From the NCBI GenBank assembly GCA_015680905.1, contig CM027379.1, forward strand, positions 30,708,501 to 30,772,500: 64,000 bases of DNA, read 5' to 3'. How positions within the stretch are numbered: the first letter of the stretch is position 1; each line of letters begins with the position of its first letter. The stretch comes from Coptis chinensis (taxonomy: Eukaryota > Streptophyta > Magnoliopsida > Ranunculales > Ranunculaceae). This document shows positions 42,100 through 53,099 of the stretch, in pieces. A program made the translations under genes and the position numbers. The notes under the pieces were generated by a model that worked only from the letters and a program-made list of their open reading frames with translations, had not been told where the DNA came from and did no database searches.

Positions 42100-44740
42100 C
42101 AAATCTCCAACAAATCTCCAACAATCCCGATTCGAGTTTCTCCAACAAATCTCCAACAATTGAATTAAGAACGGTTGTTGTTTTAATAAAACAACAACAA
42201 ATCTCCAACAACAAATCTCCAACCCATTTGGGTTTGTTTGTGAGGATTGTCACGATTCGTGAAAGAGGTCGGACGCTAGATTTCCGTTCTTATCAAGTTA
42301 ATAAAAGGAGTACCAATTGGAGAAATCTGAAACCATACTAAAGGTACTTTCTTGATAGAGATTTCTTTGGTTATCTATAATTGGGATAGTATTCCAATGC
42401 AGCTTAACCCGACACACAATGATCTTGATTACCCTTATTATGCAGAGCGGATCAAGATGGTGCAATCCAACCATGAGTTCGGCACCTGAGAACGGTACAT
42501 CTTGCAATAATATGAACCCTATTAGGTTATGTTAGTGTGAATATATATCAATAATATGAACCCTACTATTAGGTTATGTTAGTGTGAATATATATCTCAA
42601 TTATACTGTATCTGAATGTAAATTTATTTGTCTAAGATACTAAGCTACCGACCATAATGTTGGATTAAATCTTGTTCTAAGAACATCTGCCGGTTTGATT
42701 TAGTCGTAGTCTTGATGTGCCCAACTCATGTAGTCGATAATGTTAACTCTTATTGCCTGGAAGTAGCTAGAGTTTATACTAATATAGTAATACACTCATT
42801 TTATTTTCAGTTTACCTACTTGAGTGTTGATTATACTGAAGAATTGATAGAGACGAACTACCAAACATCTGCTTGGAGGAATCGTCTTTGTGCCCATCGG
42901 GAGAGGTACTTGTTGAATTTCTCCAAAAGCATTGTGTGCCCAACTATGGACTTGAGTGTCGTAATTTTCTTTATTATCACAGTTCAATTATATGAAACCA
43001 TCCGTGTTTAGTCGGGTACAATGCAACTAATTGTCGCTGCAAAATGAAGATAAAGTTTGTTTATGGAGTAAAACTATAAGGAAGAAAATGTAAGAAGAGA
43101 TAACAGGAAAAATTCAATAGTTAGTTAAACTGGTATTATAGCATGACATGTTCACTTATAGGATCTGTTGTGTCTTTTCTTGATTGTGTGTATTCTAGGC
43201 TTCCATCTTTGTTGATATGTATTTGGGTTTCCTCGAATTTCCAAATATTGTTTGACACGGCAAGTCGGCAACAGTGTGGACTGAATAAGTTACGTTCTTT
43301 TTAGTTGAACGCATTTGGCCATTGGTGTAGGTGCATGTCATGCTAGTTCCATCTGCATTCAGAATGTGGATTAATGGCTTGAGTCATTGTTGTTTCATTA
43401 TTGTTTACCTTGGAATAAAAACCTTGTTATATTGATTACTTGATGATTAATGGTGGAGAGCTAGAGATATATTGATTCGAAGTTATCTCGTGTTTTTGTT
43501 GTGAGGGTTAGTTGGGTATTATGTTTAGGACGTCATTGCTCTCTTTCTACTTTTAGTGTTGTAAGTTGTGAATATTTAATTCTTAATGGAGGAGAGTACT
43601 ATGAATGTGAGGAAAGCTTCTGTCTTGGCTATAAGATTGCTTTCTTCAGACTCTTCGGTCATTTGTAGGAACTCTGTTGTACATCTTAGTGTAGCTATGT
43701 TGGTCGGTGTGAGGTCCACTGGGAGGCCATAGCAAAACTTTAGAACGGTCTCAAATGTTTCTACTCCTCCCGGGAAGTTGTCTAGTTTGAAGTCGTAGCC
43801 ATTATCTGAACTATGAGACCTACGATTGAGTTGACTCAGTGTAACCGCTTCTTGAAATCAAAGGAAGTCGCTGGCCATCATCACAGAGAGGGGAGGAACT
43901 GAATTATGTATAAGCCTTTGAAAGTTTCATTCATTGAATATCTTGTGTGGTCAAGTTTAAGTCTGGCCAAATGAGTTCAAACTTGAATATCTAAATCTAG
44001 TGTATTATCATATGTTAAAACAGAAATGCTGGCACGCTCTTAGTTAACCTTGTGATTTTCTGAAGTGGGCATTGATTTTGTAGGTTCATTTTATAGGATG
44101 CCAAAACAGGACAAATTTGAATTAGTAAAGCGTTTAACCTATTTTTTTTTTTTTCTAGAGGGTTAGCTTCCTAGCATATTTTATTTTGTGGGTATAATTT
44201 CATTTTGCCCAATAAGATCATTTCTTTTCATGTTTTTCTTATAATTTCTTAAAGTATTGTATATTTTATGCATCTCGCTTGAAATCTTTCGAACTTCATA
44301 ATGTAAAGGCACCAATTTCCTATCAATATCACATCACTCATCGCCTCTGATCCTTTGCCAAAGACTGACTTCATCACTTCGGAACCAATTTCCCTGCCTC
44401 TATGTTTTACTAATAGTGTTGGTTGTGACAAGGGGTGGAAGTAGTGAGGGCGAGAGGAGTGGGATAAGCTATATGGGATCATTGGGATGGACAAAGTTAT
44501 GAGAATTTCTATATTTTCCAAGTGGCATTTTTCACTCTTTTGGGTGTATATGCTCTTTGTTTCTTTCTGAACACTGTAGCTTAAGAGAAGATCTTTGTTT
44601 GTCATACCTTGTGAACATAAAAGTTGACGTCTTCTACTTGAATTATTACGTCTGTAGGGGTCTGAGTCGGAAACCTGCAAAGACCAAAAGTAGAAAGTAG
44701 CTAAACATAGAATGTGTTTAGCTAGTCTTCAGAATATTAA
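42100..44740. other. segment between the two direct repeats; no gene recognised
   Basis: Only short frames are present and none resembles a family I know. A local duplication of ATAATATGAACCCTACTATT / TTAGGTTATGTTAGTGTGAA occurs at about 42508-42600. The rest looks like intron- or UTR-like AT-rich DNA. Confidence 0.4.
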
Positions 44741-44747
44741 CTTGTTG

Positions 44748-44945
44748 GGTCCTGTATTGGCGCCACCAAAATTGGATTGGGCAGCCTCCAGCCCAAGCCC
44801 AAATTGCGAAGCCCAACAAAAAGCCCAGTACACCCCCCACTTCCATCGCGAAACCGGAAAAACCTTCTCTAGTCGGTCATCTACAAGACTCGCCCAAAAA
44901 CCCTTCGAACCCTAACCAAAAACGAATTAGAATCACCCAATCCAA
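44748..44945 (+). repeat. direct repeat, copy 2 (GTATTGGCGCCAC block)
   Basis: Partner of 41925-42090 in the same orientation. Its right end runs into CCAATCC-type short tandem repeats (44938-45000) and then the ornithine decarboxylase pseudogene. Confidence 0.6.
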
Positions 44946-45002
44946 TTAGAATCGCCCAATCCAAAAACCATTCCAATCCAAAAACCATTCCAATCCAAAA
45001 AC
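44938..45002. repeat. short tandem repeat (CCAATCCAAAAACCATT)n
   Basis: About three copies of a 17-bp word, preceded by two AATTAGAATCRCCCAATCC copies, at the junction between the GTATTGGCGCCAC block and the ornithine decarboxylase pseudogene. Confidence 0.8.
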
Positions 45003-45760
45003 CACCACCAATGTTGAGAATGTGCATATGAGGCATGCCAAGTCTTGTCATTTGTGTCAAACACCGCCTTGGCAGTAGCTATTGCACCGCTGTAAGCACG
45101 CGTGAGTGTGTGGCTCCACTGCCCACATGGAAAAGACTCGGATACCACCGGGCGCGGCGGCATGAGCTGCTTGAAGAAGTGGAGTAACCTCTTCGAGGCA
45201 ATGCCCCGTACTTAGGACCAAGAGGGCATCTTGCACCACCATCATGAATTAGGAGGGAACATTTGGGGTGCCACTTTCAGATCTTCTCAACTTCTTTCGT
45301 GAGTCGAAGGTGGTGAGGTTGACCCCACGCTTAGCTGCATACCTGATATGAGCCTCACCTTACAGGGGTTTGCATAAACAATTCGATCCGGTGAAACTCC
45401 AAGTGCTAAGACGGCTTCAATTTCAAGCGGCTAGCACAATCAAAGCCCGCTCCTAGAGCCGCAAGTGCACCTAGGAAGGCAGGCTCGTGGATTGCATTTG
45501 ACAAAGATAAAAGGGACGGACAATGGGCATGGTGCGGCGTCCATTTCTCCATTAGGCTCACTAGAATTCCCAAGTCCAATACATAGAAAGGGTCTTTCAC
45601 CTCTTGCTTCTTTGGAGATGTTGGATGATTTAATAAAATCTGTCGATCCATCCTTTGATAGAATAAAATCTGTCTTTCACCTCGCCCTACCCCTTCATCT
45701 TTGTCGCACCCAAGACCGTCTCGGAGACTTGTGGTACTCGAACCCATAGCTCAAAACTAG
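44998..45760 (-). pseudogene. ODC: ornithine decarboxylase pseudogene (truncated, frameshifted)
   Basis: Intact plant ODC is a PLP enzyme making putrescine from ornithine. Reading the minus strand from 45760, family segments appear in order but in different frames: FYVLDLGILVSLMEKWT, EPAFLGALAALGAGFDCASR, ALGVSPDRIVYANPCK, AAKRGVNLTTFDS, EEVTPLLQAAHAA, then SGAIATAKAVFDTND. Several frameshifts and stops break it, and part of the region near the PLP-lysine motif is out of frame. It stops near the glycine-rich HILNIGGG segment, so the C-terminal half is missing. Plant ODC genes are typically intronless, so absence of introns does not prove retroposition. Truncation at a short tandem repeat suggests capture or rearrangement. 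Confidence 0.75.
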
Positions 45761-45764
45761 ATAA

Positions 45765-48439
45765 GAGTATAGGACCAGGTAAAGAATACCTAAAAAAAAA
45801 GAGGGATGAAGAAAGGTGGATAGCCCCGGGTAAGCTTTGGATTTTGGAAGTTATTTTCCTTACCTCAACAGTATTTATAGAAAACTTTAGGGGTCGCCTT
45901 CACCACCATTTGGTGGAAAAAGGATAAAAAAGAGGTCTATAATTGAAATGCCTTTTGCGATCTTGGAGAATCAAAGCACAAAGGTTTGCACTAGGGTAGG
46001 TCTCGAATGCAAATCCAATACTTTGAGAAGTCTAAAAGGAAGGGCTCGTTAATAGCACGGGTTCCGTGAAATAGGGATTGTTTTGTTTTACAGTTTTACT
46101 CTTTATTAAATATGGAGTTTATTTAGTACACACGGAAGATGTCAGAGATCCTGAATCTCTTTTTCAATATCTCTATTGTGGGAATATTTTGATACGACCA
46201 CTGCCATTTTAGCGTTGGGTCTATATAACATCGAACAAAGATTGTCGACAATTGGAGTAAGGTTGTTATATACTTACTAGGGGTTGCCCGTTCCTACTGC
46301 CCCACGATTAACAGTCAAGACACTTACCTTTTAAACCGTCACACACCAAGTTTTTATTGAGTGCTCCGAGCATGCCATTGCAGAAGAGATTGAAAGAAAA
46401 AAAATTACAAATAAAAATAAAAGAATTATTGCGTATTATACAAGCATGTGGACTTGGAGTTGTTGTTTTACTATCTAGGATGCTATTAAGTTGGTCTATA
46501 GTATGATCTAGCATGTGGAAATTCGACTAAAAGTCAGAAAACACAGTTTTGGCATCACATCCCAAGCTAATAGAATTCCAAACTCAGGAAGTAAGAAATG
46601 TTTTTTGAATATTAAACTATGATAGAATACATAACTGAAAATCCAGAAGGGAAATCTTTGAAAAGATGCACAGAACACGAACAAACCAAACAGGTACATA
46701 GAAGACACTTATATACTAATCTTCATAATGCCCAGAGCATTCCAGAAATCAGAAAAGGAGATCATGGAATCTCATTGAAACTCTTAAGTACTAAGTAATA
46801 TTGTAATACACAGCTGAAAATGCATATAAACAGAATCACGTTTACATTTTCAATGGAACATGGACCCGAGAAAGAACCATCCATACAAACGCATAAATGA
46901 AGGAAGAAACATAAATTATCATGAACTAGTTTTCCATGCTCGTATCTCTTCATTTTTTTTTTTTTTTTTTTTTTTTTGAATTGAAAGTATTGGAAAAGGA
47001 GGTGGTTTTGGTTTTGGTTACTAGTGTTACTACTCTGGTGTATTGAAATGGCAAATCAGGTGAAAAATTAAGCAACTTAATTGAGTTTATTAGCTTGATC
47101 TGTATTGAATGATTGTTATTTTGCACTGTGTATTGATCTTGTGTTATATTGATTAGTTTTTATGTAATGAATCTTGATTAGCTCTGTTTAGCTCTGCATT
47201 GCTAGATTTTGTGGAAGTTTGATTTGTTTTAGAGTAGAATCGATTAGTAGATAAGTCGATTTTTCTTTGATATTTATCGATTTATGATGTTCGATTTTTT
47301 CGTCCAAATAGAATTATAGTATTGCTAATGAAGAAGAAAGTTTGGAGAGAAAAGAATACGCATTGAGGGTTTTGGCCTTTTTCTTACACCGTTATATAGG
47401 AAAAAATTAGGGTTTACATCAGATAAAATATAGAAAGAAACGGGGTGTTTGGGGGGGGGGGGGGGTTGTTGCAACTGTTCCTTAGAAATTAGAACTCAAT
47501 CGGGTTCATTTGACACTTGAATTTGTATTTGATAGTGACATGGGTTTGTGTTATCATATCTTTATCCATTGATTTACATTCTCGACAAAAAGTGTAGCAT
47601 TGAACGTTAAAAGAAAGATAAAGAAACTTTTGCAATTATCTTGTATTATGAGCTTTTACAATCAGTTCTATCTGAATAGTAAAGAAGCTTGTGGTTTCTC
47701 ACCAAACATTTGAATTTCCAATCCTATTGAACTTCTTTGACAAGGCTTCACTAAAATGAACATAAAACCAAAGAACTTCCAAGCCTTTTACATATCGGTT
47801 AAAAAATAGCAGTAAGCATATATGGAGAGTCTTGACTAATGAGTAATGACCTTGATTACAAGTACTTGCTTAAGGTCTGGATACAGGGGAACAAAACTGA
47901 AGCGGTAAAGCATTATAGGTGAGAAGCTCTTTCTTTGGTTATCAAACTTACTGAATGTATGTTATCAAGGTGGTTTTTTTGGGTGGTTTCCCCTGTGCTT
48001 GACGAGGGACAGAGTCAAGTTCATTTTGTTGTAGAGAGAGTCCAGTTATTTTGTTATAATACTTGATGTACATAAATGACGGTTCGGTTCATACGTTGAT
48101 CTTGTATATGCGGCTAGAAATTGTATTGTGGGTTGAATATTTTATAGGGTATTATGTACATATGGTTGTTGGAAGGATGTCATTATTGATTTCTAGATTA
48201 TGACAGGTTTAAGTATACGAAATGTTGACTAAACAAAGGAAACTCTGCCCAAAATTCGATAGAATTTGGATAGCGTAACACCTCATTCTATTTCTTCATA
48301 TATACTTGGAGTTATCATAGCAAGCTTATAAGTCTATTAGTTTTACGACTGGGATGATCTCTTTTTTCTAGTGGTTTTCTTTGTACATTGTTTATTTAAA
48401 TATGGTTTACTAATACTTGTTTTATTTTTCTTTGTAGCG
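45765..48439. other. gene-free AT-rich segment with a possible Helitron end
   Basis: No supported gene. ACTAGGGGTTGCCCGTTCC at about 46275-46294 is, on the minus strand, a Helitron-like 3' end (GC-rich word, CTAG, then T), like the one at 37864. A T-run (46952-46977) and a run of 15 G (47451-47465) are present. The last few hundred bases may hold an intron or 5' region of the ORF at 48440 (TTTGTAG just before its ATG). Confidence 0.4.
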
Positions 48440-49003
48440 ATGGGTCCTCGATCAAAGAATGTGAAGAATGTAGCGAAAACTACATTAAAGGGTGTTAAGA
48501 AATTGTTTGGTGGCGGTTCCTCTAGCGGTGATGCAGTTGGAAGAAAAAGACATAGGGCAGACGGCTTAACGGCATCAGCGCGTAGAGGGGACCATTTGGA
48601 AAAAGAGGTTCTTGAGGTTCCTGAGGTTGATTCGTTTAGTGAAGATAGTGTAGATAGTGTAGATAGTGATACTAATGTAGGTTTAGATGTAGGTTTAGAT
48701 GTAGGTTTAGATGTAGGTTTAGACAAAGGGAAGAGTATAGTAGAAGAGGAGAGTGAGAGTGAGGAGGAGAGTGAGGAGGAGAGTGAGGAGGAGGATGAGC
48801 AGGATGATGATGTTGAAGAATATGTGGTAGAAGACGTACCACCAGTGGAAGAAGCACCTCCGGTATTGGATTTCGTAAGAAAATCCAATGATGATTTGGA
48901 GTTTCAAAGAGGTGTGTATGGGGGAGGCCCGTATGAGTCAGAGTTGTTGTATGACTATGAGTCAGAGTTGTTGCATGAGAAGGAAGCACTGACGAGCTCC
49001 TAA
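48440..49003 (+). CDS. acidic low-complexity protein, unrecognised (transposon-associated?)
   Basis: ORF of 187 residues. The basic N-terminus (MGPRSKNVKNVAKTTLKGVK, then GRKRHRADG) could act as a nuclear signal. The middle has four VGLD repeats coded by 12-bp tandem copies at about 48676-48725, followed by a strongly acidic tract (EEESESEEESEEESEEEDEQ). The C-terminus contains two YESELL repeats. It converges on the Mutator-like gene and overlaps its 3' end by about 40 bp. I do not recognise the family. A second ORF of a transposon is possible but unproven, and the low complexity makes chance retention possible too. Confidence 0.4.
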   Translation: MGPRSKNVKNVAKTTLKGVKKLFGGGSSSGDAVGRKRHRADGLTASARRGDHLEKEVLEVPEVDSFSEDSVDSVDSDTNVGLDVGLDVGLDVGLDKGKSIVEEESESEEESEEESEEEDEQDDDVEEYVVEDVPPVEEAPPVLDFVRKSNDDLEFQRGVYGGGPYESELLYDYESELLHEKEALTSS

Positions 49004-52000
49004 ATGCATAAGGACAACATTAAATTTTGAAGCAAATAAGTATCCAGCAAAAGGCATGCTCATCCACTTATTTAAGGGTGCGTAACCTTCTTCATGTAGG
49101 ATTTCCTTCATCGAATAAAAAACCTCACTTTGATTGTACAAAGTACAATAAAGGGGGAGGTTGTCAGTAAGCTCTTCGTACAACTCCCTTCTCATCTGTG
49201 GCCATTCTTCTTGACTTCTTCCTAATGTAATGCGAGAAAGCTCTATAACCCTTGATTTGCCATCGCCAACGTGGTCATGGACTCTAACAATGTATTTATG
49301 CATTTCTTCAGGAATATCCAACCCGTAATCCTTAGGACCCCTCGTCTTTCCAAAGTCTAAGCCATCTCTCACATTTCGTGGTGTGACTGTTTTTGGAGAA
49401 GGCTTATTTCGTGGTGTGGTTGTTTTTGGTGTTTTGGGAGAAGGTTTATTTCTTGGTGTGGTTGTTTTTGGTGTTTTTGGAGAAGGCTTATTTATTGGTT
49501 TGGTGTGGATGTTTTGGGTTGGTAGTTTTGGAGAAGACTTCTTTCTTGGTGTAGTGTGGGTGTTTTGGGTGGGCGTAGTGTTTGGTTGTGACGAGACCCA
49601 CTCTTCATGGTCACGTTGAGAATGTTCAAAATGAGATGGATCTCGCTTTGAAGAGTTATCATCTCCAGTTTGAAGCTTTCTGCTGCAGCTACCTTCGGCC
49701 GACCTTTGGTTTTGCTTCCTCACAAGGCGGTACTAGCCATGTACTTTTCGATGCGGCAATCTCCATAAGCTTCCTAATCATAACCCTCGCTCTTCTTCGT
49801 AAAACCATTGCAAACCTATTCATGAACAAGTCCATCGAAGGTGCAACATCGGGACCAACACCCAATCGACACATTGGGAGAAGCGGACAATGTTTTCCAA
49901 AGGGGTCGATAGCGGACAAAGGGATGGACCGCTCTTGCTCTTCAAACTCAATTAATTCATGAGCACATGGCAGTCCATGACTTCGTCGCCAAATAGCACC
50001 AACACCTTATCTCTCCATCTTTAACACGCTTTTACGGGTATCTATTTCTTCAAATAACAAGTCTAAACACTTGCGTGAGACAAGGCCTCCGAGTTCACGA
50101 AACAAAGGAATCCGGTGGTGGTGCTGAGTTACAATCATACTTTCTCGAAGGTAGCTCTAATCTCGGACATCCGGATCTCTAGAATCGGGTGGATTAAGCT
50201 TAAACATACTCAAAAAATCATGGCCGGTTTGCATTTCCTAGTACACGCTTCACGAGCATGAGACCCTTCAACTCTATTGGTCGTTGTACTCCCAAAGTGA
50301 ATGTGTTGGTGGTCCAACAACATATGAATCGATCCCCGTGGAGGAAACCAAGTCTCTCGCAAGAAATAACAAACAAAATTGGAGTATTTCAACCCCGTAA
50401 TATTTTTCCAAAGCATCCCATCTGTTGGAAAATAACCCTCATCTTCGATTTGACTACTGGTGTTCCCTAAACCGGGCCTTTCTACAAGTTTCAGTTGGAA
50501 AAATATCATAACATTTTGAAAGGGACGACGTAGCGATATGCCATCTACATAGATGCTTGTGTCGTTAGGAAAAACTCGTCGGTGGCACTCATTAGGGCTA
50601 AGTCCCCGCTGCGGACCACGATCACGGATGGGCTTATGTCACCAAGCAAACCACTAAAATGATGCGGGGGGCCCACTCATAGTCATTGTTGTCTCGGCAA
50701 AGACGACACGACATGACACGGTGAAAGATTTCCACGTTGAAGTCACCCCTACAAACCGCATGCGAAAAGGCCACCGATACCGTTAGTTTTGTAGGTAGCG
50801 TCTAACATGAAAAACTGTTGGAAAAGTCGAGCCAACTTAACACCTTCCGGATGGGCCCATAACAATCCCGTTATCTCCTCGGTATTCTCATCCCTGTCTC
50901 AACTCCTCAAAATAATGTTCTTTTGCTAACAACTCACGCAATCAGTAATTGTGTGAGACCGTTCATATCAATTTCCTCACCTTACGCGCTTGCGGTGTAG
51001 ACTTAGGATATACTAGAGATGTTATCATGATACCTATTCTTGATGGAATCCAATATTTGTTTAGGTTTTATTCCACACTTACTCATCTCGACAAATACTC
51101 GAACTCTGGAACGGTTAGGGAAAGTAGCAAATGCATGTCCTTCAAGGGTCTTCGCCAATGGATGGTTGTGAACACCATTAAGAGCGACAATTTTCCAACT
51201 ATCGGCAATTGCAGCGTTGGAAAATACCTTTTAACTTAAATGGACATCCCGATTTCTTGGTTCCGACCTTCTCTTATTAGCCTTCTCTTAGCCTTCCTTC
51301 TTGTGTGACCGATACACACCCGAAAGCACTTTCATAAAGCCAAATTCAATCTTGCTACTTTCGGTTTCCTTTGGCACACTCCGACTTTTCAATGACTACA
51401 ACAACATTAACTTGTCTTCCTCTAGCGGTTGCCCAATCGATTGCCTCATTCGTGTATGAAAGACCTACACACATAAAAAAACAACAACTATTATTAATAC
51501 ACTAATAAAATTATATTTAGAAAATTTAAAAAAAAAAAAAAATCAATGCCTACTCAATCATACCTCTTCTGTAGTAAAAATTTCTGTTGTATCACTTAAA
51601 ATCGGTTGACAATCCACATCATTCGAGTTTGCGAAGATCGGTTCCGGATAGCGGCAAAAGAATTCTACATATAGAAGAATAAAACAAGAGTCTCAAACAA
51701 TGCATTTAGTTTCAAACGACCCAGCCATGTAGTTTCATCAAGAGTCCAAACGACCCGGCCATGTAGTTCTATAGTGTAATGAAACGACCTGGCCATGTAG
51801 TTCGGTAGTGTAATGAAACGACCCAGCCATGTCGTTCGTAGTGTTCTCAAACTACACGCCATGTCGTTCAGTAGTGTTCTCAAACTACAGGCCCATGTCG
51901 CTTGATAGTGTTACCAAAGCGACCACCATGTCGTTTGGGCTCGGGTTTTGCATTCATTCATTTTGCATCCATTCATTCATTCATTCAATCAATCAAGTGT

Positions 52001-52251
52001 TTTGTACTCATTTTAATCAAGTGTTACCTCATTATTTAGGTTTGCATTTTGTCGTCGACGATTTCTTGGAATTTCATTTGCTCGACTTGTCGATCTTCAA
52101 ATTCTTCACCTTGACCTTCAACATTTTGTTCCACTTCTTCACTTTCAACATATCTTCTATTTTCTCCTTCTCTAATTTGTTGTTCTTCTCTAATTTGTTG
52201 TTGTACATCAAACATTACCTCAAATACTTCTTCTTCATCTTCATGTTCCAT
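48962..52251 (-). pseudogene. Mutator-like (MULE) transposase gene with OTU-like C-terminal part, decayed
   Basis: Cut-and-paste transposase relic, read on the minus strand. It begins with an acidic first exon (MEHEDEEEVFEVMFDVQQQI, 52251-52036), followed by an intron-like segment with tandem repeats. FAR1-type zinc-domain similarity follows at about 51480-51200 (SGCPFKLKG). The MULE catalytic region is at about 50880-50650 (HPEGVKLARLFQQFFMLDAT, VGVTSTWKSFTVSC), and HFGSTTTNRVEGSHA lies at about 50290-50250. The last ORF (49723-48962) has a Lys/Pro/Thr-rich linker with repeated TPRNKPSPKTPKT, then an OTU-protease-like segment (EEMHKYIVRVHDHVGDGK ... EEWPQMRRELYEEL ... KWMSMPFAGYLFASKFNVVL). 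Stops and frameshifts interrupt the FAR1 and catalytic parts. The usual OTU DGNC motif reads DGKS, so its catalytic cysteine is absent. Inverted ends were not found. Confidence 0.72.
51690..51930. repeat. minisatellite, (CATGTMGTTY...)n, in the presumed MULE intron
   Basis: Seven or so imperfect units of about 35 bp contain AAACGACCCGGCCATGTAGT or close variants joined by ATAGTGTAATG or GTAGTGTTCTCA. The CATGTCGTTT/CATGTAGTTT word is also the spacer of the large palindromic array at 53100-54165, so the two arrays are related. Confidence 0.8.
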
Positions 52252-52319
52252 TTAGAGAAACTTGAGTGTGTAGAAACTTGAGTGTGTAGAGAAACTTGGT
52301 ATTCTATGTAAACCCTAAA

Positions 52320-52965
52320 CTCTAAACCGAGTGAATGAGTATTCTATATATATTTGAAATTTTGATATATTTCAAATAATTGAGTGAAATATATTTGTAA
52401 ACCCCCAAACTAGTTTATTATTTACAATTGAATAAAAAATGGAAAATAACAAGTTTAGATATAAAAGCAGATTATTATTTTAGATTTGGATAATTTAGTG
52501 AAATATGTTTGAAATTAAATTTTTTTTTTTTTTTTTTTTTTGTCGAAGTCTGAAATTTGTAAACCCTAAACCCTAAACCCAAACCCCAAACCCCCAAACT
52601 AGATTATGATTCAAAATTTGAAAAGAAAATAAAAAAAATAATAAGTTTATAAATAAAACAAATTATTATTTTGAATAATTAAGTAAAATTTGTTAGCACA
52701 AAATTTGTAAACAACTCTAAACCCTAAACCCTAAATCTCAACCTAGTTTATGATTCACAATTTTAAAAATAAAATAAAAATAACAAGTTTAGATATAAAA
52801 CAAATTATTATTTCAAATAATTAAGTGAAATATGTTGGTACTTAAATTTCTAAACCTTGAACTCTGAACTCTAAACCCCAAACTAGTTTATGATTCACAA
52901 TTGAAAAATAATAATAATAACAAGTTTAGATATAAAACAAATTATTATTTTAGATTTTATAGCAT
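52320..52965. repeat. tandem satellite, four units of about 145-170 bp, with telomere-like motifs
   Basis: Units begin near 52390, 52558, 52706 and 52850. Each has a CTAAACCCTAAACC-like head (best at 52560-52600, where CCCTAAA is repeated), AAACTAGTTTATGATTCACAA, then AACAAGTTTAGATATAAAAC and AAATTATTATTT. Unit divergence is moderate. A T-run (52520-52542) lies between units 1 and 2. Confidence 0.8.
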
Positions 52966-53099
52966 GTTTGATTACATGTTTTAACTTGGTTATAAAGATA
53001 CTATGTCATTATACGGATAAAGAGTGTAGAGTGCATGTAGTTTTATTGATGTAATTGTGTTGTTTCTAACCCAATTTTTAAATCGGATTTCAATTTTTC

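Noticed and set aside
42712..43011. 99-codon plus-strand open frame
   Set aside because: No recognisable domain, and composition typical of AT-rich non-coding DNA.
44249..44680. 143-codon minus-strand open frame
   Set aside because: It starts without ATG, resembles no family I know, and shows no neighbouring exons or splice signals.
48343..48989. Ser-rich and His/Leu-rich minus-strand frames opposite the acidic ORF
   Set aside because: Shadows of the acidic repeats; the plus frame has the ATG and the varied ends.
52556..52605. True telomere
   Set aside because: Only a few CCCTAAA copies, each embedded in a 150-bp satellite unit and surrounded by other sequence.
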